A DNA stretch of 64,000 nucleotides from Bifidobacterium asteroides DSM 20089 (GTDB taxonomy: Bacteria; Actinomycetota; Actinomycetes; Actinomycetales; Bifidobacteriaceae): positions 1,364,001-1,428,000 of the forward strand of contig NZ_CP017696.1 in NCBI RefSeq assembly GCF_002715865.1, read 5' to 3'. Below the pieces are notes generated by a model that saw nothing but the letters and a program-made list of their open reading frames with translations, did no database searches and was not told the origin of the DNA. Below, piece by piece: positions 19,861-29,599 of the stretch. Position numbers and translations under genes: made by a program. Position 1 is the stretch's first letter; every line of letters begins with the position of its first letter.

Positions 19861-20775
19861 ATGAGCACCGAGGATGAACCACTGGCTCAAACCATCGCTG
19901 CGCTGAATCTGCAGGAACAGCAGCACACTGATGGCCGTACCAGCTTTCTGGGCGATTCGCTGGACTTCCCCACAGGCCGCCTTTATGGGGGTCAGCTGTT
20001 GGGGCAGACCATCATGGCCGGCGGGAGGACCGTGCCCGAAGGTCGGCTGCCCCACTCGATGCACGCCTATTACCTGCGCACAGGACTCCTGAATCGGGAC
20101 GTTCAAGCGGAAGTCGAGACCATTCGCGACGGGCACTCCTTCTCCTCCAGACGAGTTGATCTGCACCAGGGTGAACGGACCATCCTGAACGCCCTGCTCT
20201 CCTACCAGCAGGTCGGCCAGGAGGGCATCCGCTATGCCGACCCTATGCCGACGGGACTGCCTGATCCGGAGGATCTGCCTGGCTCCCGGGAGCTGATGGA
20301 ACCCTATGCCGATCAGTCCGCTTTCGCTGACTACTACGCCCATCAGAGCCCCTTCGACATGCGCCATGTCGGCGGCACGGTACTGCTGGACGATGCTGAT
20401 GATGCAGAAAATGGGGATTCCAAGAATGACAGCAGGAGCCGCCAGGCCGTTTGGAGCCGCACCCAGGGAAGAGCCGACCTGGACCCGCTGATGCGTCGGG
20501 CCCTGCTGGCCATGGAGTGCGATCAGATCATGATGGAGCCCGCCCTGCGCCGTGCCGGAGTGAGCATGACCACCCCAGGAATCTCCTTCGCTTCCATCGA
20601 CCATGCCATGTGGTGGTATCAGGATCTGGATCCCTGTGACTGGCACTGCTTCATCCAGGAGTCCCCTGTAGCCGACCACGGCCGCAGCCTGTGCATGGCC
20701 AAGGTCTATAACCGCCAGGGTGACTTAGCTGCCTACATGGTTCAGGAGGCCATGATCAGGGTGCCCAAAGACTGA
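19861..20775 (+). CDS. tesB: Acyl-CoA thioesterase II
   Basis: A 304-residue double-hotdog thioesterase that hydrolyses acyl-CoA to fatty acid and CoA. The first hotdog carries GRLYGGQLLGQTIMAGGRTVPEGRLPHSMHAYYLR and the second GISFASIDHAMWWYQDLDPCDWHCFIQ. Both are diagnostic of TesB. GAGGAGAAGC precedes the ATG. It lies in the same direction as ettA and may be cotranscribed. An unusual Asp/Asn-rich loop (DDADDAENGDSKND, about residues 177-190) is inserted between the domains. Confidence 0.93.
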   Translation: MSTEDEPLAQTIAALNLQEQQHTDGRTSFLGDSLDFPTGRLYGGQLLGQTIMAGGRTVPEGRLPHSMHAYYLRTGLLNRDVQAEVETIRDGHSFSSRRVDLHQGERTILNALLSYQQVGQEGIRYADPMPTGLPDPEDLPGSRELMEPYADQSAFADYYAHQSPFDMRHVGGTVLLDDADDAENGDSKNDSRSRQAVWSRTQGRADLDPLMRRALLAMECDQIMMEPALRRAGVSMTTPGISFASIDHAMWWYQDLDPCDWHCFIQESPVADHGRSLCMAKVYNRQGDLAAYMVQEAMIRVPKD

Positions 20776-20883
20776 GCTTCCACTACGTCATCGCATATTC
20801 TTCCTCAGCAAGGGATCAATAGCTTGGTCGGCAGCAGGCCGGCTATCTTCAGAAACGTCCCCAGCTAGGGCCTTGAACGCTGT

Positions 20884-21441
20884 TCAGCTGTGCTTTTTGC
20901 TTGAATCGGCCTTTATCTCCGCCCTATCAGCGGTATCGGCCGCATCGGCCATCGGTCTTCGCGAGGACTTCTTGCGCCGGTCGGGGTTCTCAGGCCCGTC
21001 ATCCGGGGGCAACTGGCAGAGCCACTCCCCCACAGCTCCGGCCACCACATCGATCAGACAGACCAAGGAGGCAACCAAACACTCCTGCATGACCCGTGTG
21101 TAATAGGGCGCGCCTGCATGTCCCATGCTAATCAGTGCCTGACTACCATACCAGCCCAAGAGGGCGGCACAAGCAATGCCCAAGGCCTTGCTCATGATCA
21201 GCACGTTGACCGCGAAGCGCAAATCCATCTCCTTGCGGTCTCCCTTGGCGTAGCGATGCACCTGGAAGGCCATGATCAGGATGGCCACCCCAAGCAGGAA
21301 GAGCAGCACGCTGACCAGCCAGGGGACACCCATGAGATCCGCCCTGGTGGACATGCCCAGTTCCGATATGCCAGCGCCACCCATCAGTCCAAGGACCAGG
21401 GCGACCAGATAATGGACAAGCGGTGTGCGGCGGGCCCTCAT
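20884..21441 (-). CDS. DUF3180 membrane protein
   Basis: A 185-residue protein with four hydrophobic segments arranged as two pairs, separated by the basic loop RYAKGDRKEMDLRFAVNVLIMSKALGIACAALLGWY, which is typical of actinobacterial DUF3180. A charged, disordered C-terminal tail rich in Lys, Arg and Asp follows. Its ATG overlaps the folB-folK stop by four bases, the usual neighbourhood of this family. The function is unknown. Confidence 0.85.
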   Translation of the reverse strand: MRARRTPLVHYLVALVLGLMGGAGISELGMSTRADLMGVPWLVSVLLFLLGVAILIMAFQVHRYAKGDRKEMDLRFAVNVLIMSKALGIACAALLGWYGSQALISMGHAGAPYYTRVMQECLVASLVCLIDVVAGAVGEWLCQLPPDDGPENPDRRKKSSRRPMADAADTADRAEIKADSSKKHS

Positions 21442-22520
21442 GACAGACCGTCCAAAATCCAGTCCTCCGAGACCAGGCTGATGCGATCTCGGTCAGGAGC
21501 ACGGTTGGCCAAGCTTGCAAGACAGGATCCATCAGCTCCAGACAGGCAGTGTTCAGGATCCAAATAAGCCCAGGGAATCAAAATGCGCGATGGAGCGTCA
21601 GCAGCCAGCAGAGGCGGACGGTCCTGGGAGGACAGAACCGAACCGTCCAAGGTCTCCACCTCAACCACATCGGCATCCAATTTACCCATCTGTCTGATTG
21701 GGGCGGCCACCATGTCCAGGGCCGACCGCAGCTCCTTCAGATTCAGCGGCGTCTGCAGGATAACCACGGCAGATAGACGCTGATCCCCCTGATCGTCCCG
21801 GTAGGCATACAGGGGCGAGATGCCAACAAGCTGGCTGCCAGGGATTCCGTCCAAGGCGGCAAGAGCACGGAGCATGGTCAACCGGTCGGTTCCCGATGCC
21901 CCCTCCAACGCGATTACATCACGCATCAGGAGGCCTTGCGGTTGTCCTCCTTCAACAGTCGGATGACTGAACGCTTCGTTACCACTCTCCGGATCTGAGG
22001 ATAGGCCGTTCTGCGTAGAAGAGGTCACGGGGTGACGCAGTCGCGCCTGCGCCGCATGTCCAGAATCGGCCTGGCCAGACAACAGGAGGGAGGGATGCCC
22101 TAGAGGGGCATTCCCGGCACTGCTGACTCGTCCGGACTCCAAACTGCCGGGGTTGCCCTGCACCTGGTCGTCGGCGGCCCGCTCCAAGGTGACGCCCACC
22201 TGAAAATCGACTCCTGTACCCTGGTCAGCGCCCAGACGGGTGACTGTAACCCTTGTACGGCGAATCTGGTGGGAGAGCAGGATGGCATCAGCCACCTTGG
22301 CGGTCAGAGATTCCAGAATCTCATAAGCCGGTTCGTTTTGAATCAGGTTGACGATCCGACGGACGATCTGCACATAGTCCACGGTCTGAGTGCCGTCGTT
22401 GAGCCTGCCTGCCTCACTCAAATCCAGATAGAGAACGGCATCGACCTGGTAGCTGAACCCAGGCTTCTGCTGGTCGTGCAGGGGTGCAACCTTGATGGAG
22501 CTCAAATGGATGGAATCCAT
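21438..22520 (-). CDS. FolB-FolK fusion (DHNA + HPPK), probably degenerate
   Basis: A 360-residue protein with a DHNA-like domain (about 1-115) and an HPPK-like domain (about 195-360), joined by an 80-residue low-complexity linker. The normal roles are dihydroneopterin aldolase and pyrophosphokinase in folate synthesis. DHNA keeps TVDY (Tyr) and ILESL (Glu), but the Glu of the HGx(n)E-x-GQ segment is absent and the catalytic Lys is Arg (VTVTRLG). HPPK keeps a DAD pair but lacks LGSN, the W-G-P-R block and the PHP-R motif. The start at 22520 has AGGAG eight bases upstream. folE and folP, usually next to ftsH, are missing here. Confidence 0.75.
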   Translation of the reverse strand: MDSIHLSSIKVAPLHDQQKPGFSYQVDAVLYLDLSEAGRLNDGTQTVDYVQIVRRIVNLIQNEPAYEILESLTAKVADAILLSHQIRRTRVTVTRLGADQGTGVDFQVGVTLERAADDQVQGNPGSLESGRVSSAGNAPLGHPSLLLSGQADSGHAAQARLRHPVTSSTQNGLSSDPESGNEAFSHPTVEGGQPQGLLMRDVIALEGASGTDRLTMLRALAALDGIPGSQLVGISPLYAYRDDQGDQRLSAVVILQTPLNLKELRSALDMVAAPIRQMGKLDADVVEVETLDGSVLSSQDRPPLLAADAPSRILIPWAYLDPEHCLSGADGSCLASLANRAPDRDRISLVSEDWILDGLS

Positions 22521-22600
22521 GATGTACGCTCCTCCCTCGCCTTGGAACATTCACTGCTGCACGGCCCGGGACCATATGCAAGGCGCCGGGCCGTTAGAAT

Positions 22601-24715
22601 TCAGTGCTGGTCCGTTGCGGACGGCCCATTTACACTGCGCCTGAGCTCCTCAGGAATCTCCACGGGAGGCTGCTCGGAATCCGGCCGATCCGGAGCAGAC
22701 AGCCAGAGCTGACGCTCAGGAGCCATGCGCAGACCAGCGAAGACCGCAGCAAGCTCGTCCTTGTTCAGGGTCTCTTTGACCAGGAGCTGCCGAACCAGTT
22801 CGTCAAGCACGTCACGGTTCTCGGTGATGATACGCCATGCCTCTTGATGTGCCGTCTCGATGAGATTGTGGACTTCCTCATCGATGGCCTCGGCCGTCTT
22901 CTCCGAATAGTTATGGGGCTTTAAGGCGTCGAGCCCGGAATCCTGGTCGTTCTCGTCAGCCCACTTGATGGCGCCAAGCTTTGAGGAGAACCCATACTGC
23001 AGGACCATCTGCCGGGCGATGCTGGTGGCCTTCTCGATGTCGTTGGAAGCGCCGGTGGTCGGGTCATGGAAGACGACCTCTTCCGCCACGCGGCCACCCA
23101 TGGCGTAGGCCATCTGATCCAGCAGCTCGTTGCGAGACTGTGAGTACCGGTCTGTGGTGGGCATGACCGCGGTGTAGCCCAGGGCCCGTCCACGCGGCAG
23201 AATGGTCACCTTGGTGACCGGGTCGGTGTGGTGCAGGGCCGCCGCCACCATGGCGTGGCCGCCTTCGTGATAGGCGGTATTGCGCATCTCGGCCAGAGCC
23301 ATGCCCTTGGTCCGACGCCGAGGTCCGCTCAGCACACGGTCGATGGCCTCATCGATGGCCCGGTTGTCGATCAGCTGGGCATCTGAACGTGCTGTCAGCA
23401 GGGCGGCCTCGTTGAGCACGTTGGCCAGGTCGGCGCCGGTGAAGCCGGGCGTGCGCACTGCCACGGTATGCAGGTCAACATCAGGAACGAAAGGCTTGCC
23501 CTTGGCATGAACCTTGAGGATGGCCTCGCGGCCCTCCAGGTCTGGAGCCTCCACTGCCACCTGACGGTCGAAACGACCGGGCCTGAGCAGGGCCGGATCC
23601 AGGATGTCGGGACGGTTGGTGGCTGCAATGATGATCAGGTTGGTATCGTTGTCGAATCCGTCCATCTCGACCAGTAGCTGGTTCAGGGTCTGCTCGCGCT
23701 CGTCGTGGCCGCCGCTCATACCGGAGCCGCGCTTACCACCCACTGCGTCGATCTCATCGATGAAGATGATGGCCGGCGCATTTTTCTTAGCCTCGTCGAA
23801 GAGGTCACGCACACGGGAGGCACCCAGACCGACGAACATCTCGACGAAATCGGAGCCTGCCATGGAGTAGAAGGGCACACTGGCCTCGCCGGCGATGGCC
23901 CTTGCCAGCAGGGTCTTGCCGGTTCCAGGGGGACCATAGAGCAGGACGCCACGTGGTATGCGGGCGCCCAGAGCCTTGTACTTGGAGGGATCCTTCAGGA
24001 ACTCCTTGATCTCCTCCACCTCCTGGACAGCGGCCTCTTCGCCGGCCACGTCCGAGAACTTGGTCTTGGGGGTCTGCCCGTCATTGAGCCGGGCGGAGTT
24101 CTTCTTGCCGCCCATCCCGAACATGCCGCCGCCGGCCGCCGAAGACATGCGCGAGAGCAGGAACCAGAAGACCCCCAAAATGATCAGCATGGGCAGGATG
24201 GAGGAGATCAGGTAGCTCATCATGCTGGTCTGCGGCACCACCGAGTTGTACCCCTCGGAGGGCTTGGCCTTCTCGACGGCCTTGACAACCTGCTCCCCCT
24301 GGGCCTCCACGTAGTAGAACTGCACGTCCTTGCCGAAGTTCTTGGAGGTGCGGTTGCCACGGAAGCCGGGTACATCCTTGACGAAGTCGCTATTGAGCTT
24401 GAGCTCGACCACCTGCATCTTCTCGGTGATCTCGGCCTTCTTGACCATGCTGCTGCGGTCGTTCAGCAGCTCCAGGCCATCCTGCGTGTCGATGGTCTGC
24501 GCGCCGTTCTGGCTGCTGAAGAAGCCGAAGATGGCCAGGATGATGACCACGGCCAGAATCCCCCAGAGCCAGGGGGAACGCCAGAAGGAGCGGTTGCCCC
24601 CGTTGGGCCCAGAACCGTTGTTGCCCAGGTTGAAGTTGAAGGGGTTGTTGCCCTTGTCCCCGTTGTCCCTGCCTCCATTGGGCGGACCCTGCTGCGGTCC
24701 CTGCGAGTAGCTCAT
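22601..24715 (-). CDS. ftsH: ATP-dependent zinc metalloprotease FtsH
   Basis: A 704-residue membrane AAA protease for quality control of membrane and regulatory proteins. There are two N-terminal membrane segments ([18 protein letters not shown] near residues 48-66, and [21 protein letters not shown] near 170-190). The AAA domain follows, with [30 protein letters not shown] and the second region of homology [20 protein letters not shown]. The zinc site is HEGGH, an Ala-to-Gly variant of HEAGH that keeps all ligands. A Gly/Asn-rich N-terminal tail precedes the first segment. It overlaps hpt by four bases. Confidence 0.97.
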   Translation of the reverse strand: MSYSQGPQQGPPNGGRDNGDKGNNPFNFNLGNNGSGPNGGNRSFWRSPWLWGILAVVIILAIFGFFSSQNGAQTIDTQDGLELLNDRSSMVKKAEITEKMQVVELKLNSDFVKDVPGFRGNRTSKNFGKDVQFYYVEAQGEQVVKAVEKAKPSEGYNSVVPQTSMMSYLISSILPMLIILGVFWFLLSRMSSAAGGGMFGMGGKKNSARLNDGQTPKTKFSDVAGEEAAVQEVEEIKEFLKDPSKYKALGARIPRGVLLYGPPGTGKTLLARAIAGEASVPFYSMAGSDFVEMFVGLGASRVRDLFDEAKKNAPAIIFIDEIDAVGGKRGSGMSGGHDEREQTLNQLLVEMDGFDNDTNLIIIAATNRPDILDPALLRPGRFDRQVAVEAPDLEGREAILKVHAKGKPFVPDVDLHTVAVRTPGFTGADLANVLNEAALLTARSDAQLIDNRAIDEAIDRVLSGPRRRTKGMALAEMRNTAYHEGGHAMVAAALHHTDPVTKVTILPRGRALGYTAVMPTTDRYSQSRNELLDQMAYAMGGRVAEEVVFHDPTTGASNDIEKATSIARQMVLQYGFSSKLGAIKWADENDQDSGLDALKPHNYSEKTAEAIDEEVHNLIETAHQEAWRIITENRDVLDELVRQLLVKETLNKDELAAVFAGLRMAPERQLWLSAPDRPDSEQPPVEIPEELRRSVNGPSATDQH

Positions 24716-25314
24716 GACTGCTCCCCCTGATCCTGATGATCCTGTTCCTGGGTCGGGTCCATGTATTCTTCGGACCTGAGTACGGCTATCGAGTCAAGAT
24801 TACGGTACTGCTCGTCGTAATCCAGCCCGAAGCCCACAACAAATTCGTCGGGTATGGCGAACCCTGGATACTTGACATCCACCTCGACCTCGTGTCGGGA
24901 GGTCTTGTCCAGCAGAGTGAAGATCTCCACCGATGCGGCCCCTCGCTCCTTGAGATGCTCTACCAACCAGTGCAAGGTGTAGCCGGAATCGATAATATCC
25001 TCAACAATCAGAATATGCCGTCCGCGCACATCGCAGTCCAAATCCATCCTGATGTCCAGGTCCCCTTCGGAAGCGCTTGTCTTGCGACCCGGATAGCTGG
25101 AGATGCTCATGAACTCGATCTGAACCGGAATGGTGACAGCCTGTGAGAGGGCGGCAAGTGTGTTGAAAGCCCCCTTGAGCACGGCCAGCATGATCGGGTT
25201 CTTGTCCCTGTAATCCCGGCTGATCCGCTCAGCCGTCCGATTGATCAGCTCCTCTATCCGTTCCTTGGACACCAGTTCATGGTCGATATGGGATTGAATA
25301 TCAGCGATGCGCAT
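24712..25314 (-). CDS. hpt: Hypoxanthine phosphoribosyltransferase
   Basis: A 200-residue type I PRTase that salvages hypoxanthine and guanine using PRPP. The PRPP loop is ILIVEDIIDSGYTLHWL, preceded by the purine-site strand AVLKGAFNTLAALSQAV, and YPGFAIPDEFVVGFGLDYDEQYRNL is typical near the end. The likely start is 25314 (MRIADIQ, with GGAG close upstream); in-frame ATGs at 25323 and 25326 are alternatives. It overlaps tilS upstream and ftsH downstream, the standard actinobacterial order. Confidence 0.95.
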   Translation of the reverse strand: MRIADIQSHIDHELVSKERIEELINRTAERISRDYRDKNPIMLAVLKGAFNTLAALSQAVTIPVQIEFMSISSYPGRKTSASEGDLDIRMDLDCDVRGRHILIVEDIIDSGYTLHWLVEHLKERGAASVEIFTLLDKTSRHEVEVDVKYPGFAIPDEFVVGFGLDYDEQYRNLDSIAVLRSEEYMDPTQEQDHQDQGEQS

Positions 25315-26410
25315 GGTCTCCATCATTGCATATGAGAATGACTTGACCCTTACGGATTGCTGTATGTGAGCTGGGAAAGCGGGGGCCCTTCTGGCCGTGC
25401 CACCGGCAGATCAAATCATCCAAGGCACGGACCTGCACGGCCGTGAACCGAATGCCCAGCTTGGTCAGCACCTGGGCCAACAGGCGGGTGCGCAGAGCCT
25501 GGTGACAGTCGGCCAATCCGCGGGCATCCAAGCAGGCCAGAACCCCCTTGGCCCTCTGGTCCGGGTCAGGGCGGGCGACCAGCCGTTGGAACAACCCATC
25601 CACCTGGGTGTCCAGATAATCCTGATCCATACGGGCCATATCCGCACCTAGCGCCAGACGACGGACCATGTCCCGGCCAGCGAAGCGATTCAAGGCGGGC
25701 AACAGGTCATGGCGGATCCGCGAGCGCAGCGGCAGCGTCTCGGGAAGCGCGGTATCAGTCGGCCGATCATCACCGTTGGTGGGGTCGTCCCACCAGTCGA
25801 TCCCCTGCTGGCGGCAAATGGCCGTGGTGTCCTTTCGGTCCAGGTCAAGGAATGGGCGTAGGTAGCGCATCCCTCCACGCTCCACACGTCGAGCCATGCC
25901 GGTTATGGCCTCCAGCCCCTGAGAGCGAATCAGTCCGATCAGCACCGTCTCGGCCTGATCATCACGGGTGTGCGCCAGGAGGACGGCCCTGGCGCCCAAC
26001 TCGTGCGCCTGCTGGGAGAGGGCCTGATAACGGGCTGCACGGGCATCGGCCTCAGGACCAGCGGAGGTGACGGGCACATCCACTCTGGTGACACGGACCG
26101 GATCCAATCCCAGCCTCCGGCAGGTTCCAGCTGCGCGTTCGCTGATACGATCCGAATCAGGCGCCAGACCATGATCGATCAACAAGGCCCCGCACCGCAG
26201 CCCGGTCATATCGGCCACCAGGTGGGCCACACAGGCCAGGGCCAGGGAATCCCGGCCTCCCGAGCAGGCCACCAGAATCAATGGGGCATCCGGATCGGGC
26301 CGATGCATCCCATGATGAGCGAACCGCTGATCCTGCAGTCCCAGACCCTCCCGGTCCAGGGTCGAACGCAGGAGCCCAACCGCCTTTTTCATTGCCGCTG
26401 AATAGACCAT
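25301..26410 (-). CDS. tilS: tRNA(Ile) lysidine synthetase
   Basis: A 369-residue N-type ATP pyrophosphatase that converts C34 of tRNA-Ile(CAU) to lysidine, so AUA is read as Ile. The PP-loop is ILVACSGGRDSLALACVAHL (SGGxDS), followed by ARAVLLAHTRDDQAETVLIGLIRSQGLEAITGMA, the TilS signature. The start at 26410 follows GAAGAAG at slightly long spacing; an ATG 18 bases later is possible. The C-terminal domain is short, as in other actinobacteria. Confidence 0.92.
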   Translation of the reverse strand: MVYSAAMKKAVGLLRSTLDREGLGLQDQRFAHHGMHRPDPDAPLILVACSGGRDSLALACVAHLVADMTGLRCGALLIDHGLAPDSDRISERAAGTCRRLGLDPVRVTRVDVPVTSAGPEADARAARYQALSQQAHELGARAVLLAHTRDDQAETVLIGLIRSQGLEAITGMARRVERGGMRYLRPFLDLDRKDTTAICRQQGIDWWDDPTNGDDRPTDTALPETLPLRSRIRHDLLPALNRFAGRDMVRRLALGADMARMDQDYLDTQVDGLFQRLVARPDPDQRAKGVLACLDARGLADCHQALRTRLLAQVLTKLGIRFTAVQVRALDDLICRWHGQKGPRFPSSHTAIRKGQVILICNDGDHAHR

Positions 26411-26429
26411 GGTCCAGGCTTCTTCCCGT

Positions 26430-27935
26430 TCAAATCCGATCCAGGGATCCGACCAGAGTGTCCACAGCCTGCCTTGCAACAGCCACATCCTCGGGATCGT
26501 TGACGACCACAGCAAAGACCAGAACACCGCCTGAGCTTCGAATCACATTGCCTGCCAGTGAAGTCACGTTATCCAAGGTGCCGGTCTTGACCCGGATCAG
26601 CCCATCGGCCTGATTGTCTATTTTCCGTCCGGCTGCTGTGCCGGTCAGCCCTACCACCGACAGACCCTTGACCAAGGGGGTCAGCCCTTTCTCGGACAGG
26701 GCCAGCTGCTGAACGTCAGCCAAGGTTCCCACCTTTAGAGAGGAGCCAGGGGTCAGCCCCGAGCAGTCGGCCATCTTGAGGTCGGCAGTGTCCACGCCCA
26801 GCTTGTTCAGCGTGCTGGTCACGGCTTTCACAGCCCCGGCTGGGCTGTTGGGCATGCCCAGGGCCAAGGCGGTCAGGCGGCCGAAAAGCTCGGCCAGGCT
26901 GTTGTCGGAATTGCGCAGCATCAACGACATGATCTCGCTGAGCCGTGCCGAGTGGATACGTGCCAGAACCCTGCCCTGGGCATGGTCGGTCTGTTCTGGC
27001 TCCTGGGCATTGTCCACCTGGATTCCGGACTCCATCAGGCGGCTGGCAAATACTGCTGCAGCAGCCCCTGCCGGGTTTTGGACCCTGGTCAGGTAGACCT
27101 CGCCTGCGTCCGGATAGGCGACTGGCTCAGCCCGTCCCTGCCTGGCCTCATCTACAGCCATGGCTACAGGCTCCTGGAAGTAGATTCCATCGGCATTGTT
27201 TGCTTCGATTCCCTTCGGCGCCCGATCGTCGCCGAAGAGCGTGTCCTGGTAGGCCAGGGCCACTCGGCCGATCCCCTGCTGGTGCAGGGCCTGTGCCGTC
27301 TCTTCGGCCAGGGTCCCCAGTCCGGCCCGGCCATTGACGTGCAGGGGATCGTCCTTTCCGACCCCTAGAAGCATATCGCCGTGACCGCGCAGGATCAATG
27401 TCGCCTGCGAGGGGGAAGAGGAATTCAGAACCGCCTCAGTGTCCAGCTGGGAGGACATGTCCAGGACGGAGGCGGCTGCGGCTGCAGTCAAGGTCTTCAT
27501 GGTGGAGGCCGGCTGGCGTGCCTGGTCGGCGTTCTTTTGAGCCAGCACCCGCCCATCAGCCTGTCGCACGACCAGCGAGTAAGCGTTGCCCAAGCCCGGC
27601 GTGCCGGCGAAATCACTGACCAGCTGCTGGACCCGGCCGGCATCCACCGCGGACCCAGGCTTGTCGGCGGCGAGAGTCGGTGGCTCGCCCATTATGACCA
27701 CAGGAGGGACCGACGAATGACTGGTCTTGGCCAAAGTTAGCGGACCGGGCACCAGGTCCGCCAGATCCATGCATGCACAGCCGACGACCAGCGCGGCAGC
27801 CACAAGCGCTGCCAGGGCCACACGCCAGCGTCGCTTGATCTGACGACGGCGTGTCGTGCGCAACTGATGTCTGTCACCCAATTGCTCTCTCCCGGACTTG
27901 CATTCGCCAACCGAGTTCGGCTCGGTCGGCATCAT
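26430..27935 (-). CDS. dacB: D-alanyl-D-alanine carboxypeptidase/endopeptidase (PBP4 family)
   Basis: A 501-residue class C low-molecular-mass penicillin-binding protein that trims peptidoglycan stem peptides. A basic N terminus and one hydrophobic segment (about 37-56) target it outside the membrane. The SxxK motif is STMK (144-147), SxN is SDNSLAE, and KTG is VKTGTLDN. The long insertion between SxxK and SxN is normal for PBP4. The ATG has a weak ribosome site (GGTTGG). It heads the tilS-hpt-ftsH run, a conserved order. Confidence 0.92.
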   Translation of the reverse strand: MMPTEPNSVGECKSGREQLGDRHQLRTTRRRQIKRRWRVALAALVAAALVVGCACMDLADLVPGPLTLAKTSHSSVPPVVIMGEPPTLAADKPGSAVDAGRVQQLVSDFAGTPGLGNAYSLVVRQADGRVLAQKNADQARQPASTMKTLTAAAAASVLDMSSQLDTEAVLNSSSPSQATLILRGHGDMLLGVGKDDPLHVNGRAGLGTLAEETAQALHQQGIGRVALAYQDTLFGDDRAPKGIEANNADGIYFQEPVAMAVDEARQGRAEPVAYPDAGEVYLTRVQNPAGAAAAVFASRLMESGIQVDNAQEPEQTDHAQGRVLARIHSARLSEIMSLMLRNSDNSLAELFGRLTALALGMPNSPAGAVKAVTSTLNKLGVDTADLKMADCSGLTPGSSLKVGTLADVQQLALSEKGLTPLVKGLSVVGLTGTAAGRKIDNQADGLIRVKTGTLDNVTSLAGNVIRSSGGVLVFAVVVNDPEDVAVARQAVDTLVGSLDRI

Positions 27936-27967
27936 CCAACCAGCCTAGTACTGGTCCTGTCACTGTC

Positions 27968-29599
27968 TCAGGACTGCAGAGAGGCATAGCGATCCAGAGT
28001 CAGCAGAATGGCCGATTGTCGACGATCGAAGATCCGGGACCCCAGAGCGACACCTACGGCAAGCACAATCAGCCCGTTCGCCAATGCGACCGGTACGGGC
28101 AGCCAGAGGGGAAGAATCCCGCCTGTGATCATGGCCGGCAATGCCACCAAAAGGGTGGGCAGCATGATCACCAGGCTAGCCAGCAACTGCAGCATCGGCA
28201 GGAAGCCTTGGGCCACGGCACGTCCCTGCGGCGAGGTGAAGGGCTGGTCCATGGAGGGTACCGGGTAAATCAGCAGGGCCGAGAAGACCTGGGCAACTCC
28301 CAGCCCAGACAGGAGCAATCCTATGGTCGCAGCCAGCATATTCAAGGAGATGACCAGATCTGGTCCGCCCTTCATTGCCCCGGAGAATACCAAAGTCACC
28401 AGCCCAAGCAGGAGTATGCAGGGCAGAGCCACACTCAGATGGCTGCGGACACGGGAGAGCCGGTCCTCACGACCTTTCACTCCCGCCGCTATCTCCATGC
28501 GCAATGCAAGCCCATCGTAGGCCAGGGCGTTGCCCTCGGGAACCTCCAGCACCCAGGCGCCCACAATCGGTCCCAGCCATAGCATCATGGGCATCTGGCG
28601 GAAGATTATCGCGTACAGAATCACCACAACAAGCAGAAGCGGATAGCTGGCAAGCTTGCGGGGGTCCTGACGAAGATAAATCAGCAATCGCGCGGCCATG
28701 GCATCCACAGTGTCCCGGGACCGGCCCAGCATCCCCAGCCCCTTGGGGGCAGCCGAACGTTCAGCACTGGCCCCCGCGTATAAACGGTCATGACGCAGAC
28801 ACAGCATGCCGATTATGAAACAGAGAGCCAGGGTGGCCAGCTCCATACACAGCCGTCCGAATAGAACCCACCATGATCCCGAAAGGAAATCCTCAGGCAG
28901 GCGGACAGCGGCACCCAATGGCGTCCAGGCCAGTATGTCGGCCGCGGACTTGAGGGAGTCAGTGTCGAATGCCATGCCATCCATAATCCCGCTGTCCAGC
29001 AGAGAGGGCAGCAGACACAAAAGCATGATCACCACGGTGACCAGCAGATAGAGCCCGGATCGGGAGCGCTGAGAAACCATCAAGGTACCGACCAGGTCCA
29101 AAACAGCCCGGGATAGGGCCAGCATCACCATGACAGCCAGGAGGGCCGCGACCAAAGCCACGATCGCGGCTCCGACACCCATGCGGGCATAGACGGCCGT
29201 CAGGGCCAGGAAGCAGACAAGACCCGTCAATCCCGTAGGTCCGGTCAGCCCAGCCAGGTAGAGCCCCACCTGCAACTGGCTGTCAGGAATCCCGTAAAGG
29301 ACGAATCGCGAGGGGCCCAGGATTGACCCCTGGCCCAGGAAGGCCAGTTGAATCAGGACCACTCCCAGAGTCAGCCCGACCAGGAACAGGACCAATAAGG
29401 TTCCCATACGCTGCCGGTTGCCCGAACCGGCACTGGGCAGCCAGCCTCCCAGTGTCAGTGAAGCCTGCCATGAAGCCAGGCAGATGCCTATGACCATGAG
29501 CAGACTGATGATGGCTCCGACCATCTGCCAGGAGGAGTGCTTGATCGTGCTCCAGGTAATGGACCAACGCAAGGCGATGATGGTGGATGCCGTGCTCAT
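27968..29599 (-). CDS. ABC-2 type exporter permease
   Basis: A 543-residue polytopic protein with about twelve hydrophobic segments, probably a double-length permease. Its ATG overlaps the stop of the ABC ATPase by four bases, so the two are coupled. No substrate-specific motif is visible. The neighbouring ATPase is of the multidrug/antibiotic ABC-2 class, so drug or lipid export is plausible but unproven. Confidence 0.85.
   Translation of the reverse strand: MSTASTIIALRWSITWSTIKHSSWQMVGAIISLLMVIGICLASWQASLTLGGWLPSAGSGNRQRMGTLLVLFLVGLTLGVVLIQLAFLGQGSILGPSRFVLYGIPDSQLQVGLYLAGLTGPTGLTGLVCFLALTAVYARMGVGAAIVALVAALLAVMVMLALSRAVLDLVGTLMVSQRSRSGLYLLVTVVIMLLCLLPSLLDSGIMDGMAFDTDSLKSAADILAWTPLGAAVRLPEDFLSGSWWVLFGRLCMELATLALCFIIGMLCLRHDRLYAGASAERSAAPKGLGMLGRSRDTVDAMAARLLIYLRQDPRKLASYPLLLVVVILYAIIFRQMPMMLWLGPIVGAWVLEVPEGNALAYDGLALRMEIAAGVKGREDRLSRVRSHLSVALPCILLLGLVTLVFSGAMKGGPDLVISLNMLAATIGLLLSGLGVAQVFSALLIYPVPSMDQPFTSPQGRAVAQGFLPMLQLLASLVIMLPTLLVALPAMITGGILPLWLPVPVALANGLIVLAVGVALGSRIFDRRQSAILLTLDRYASLQS

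Noticed and set aside
18658-20679. A 673-codon open frame on the minus strand antisense to ettA and tesB
   Set aside because: It overlaps two clearly identified genes, has no ribosome site or domain, and is rich in the Gly/Val/Leu/Gln mix expected from the complement of GC-rich coding DNA.
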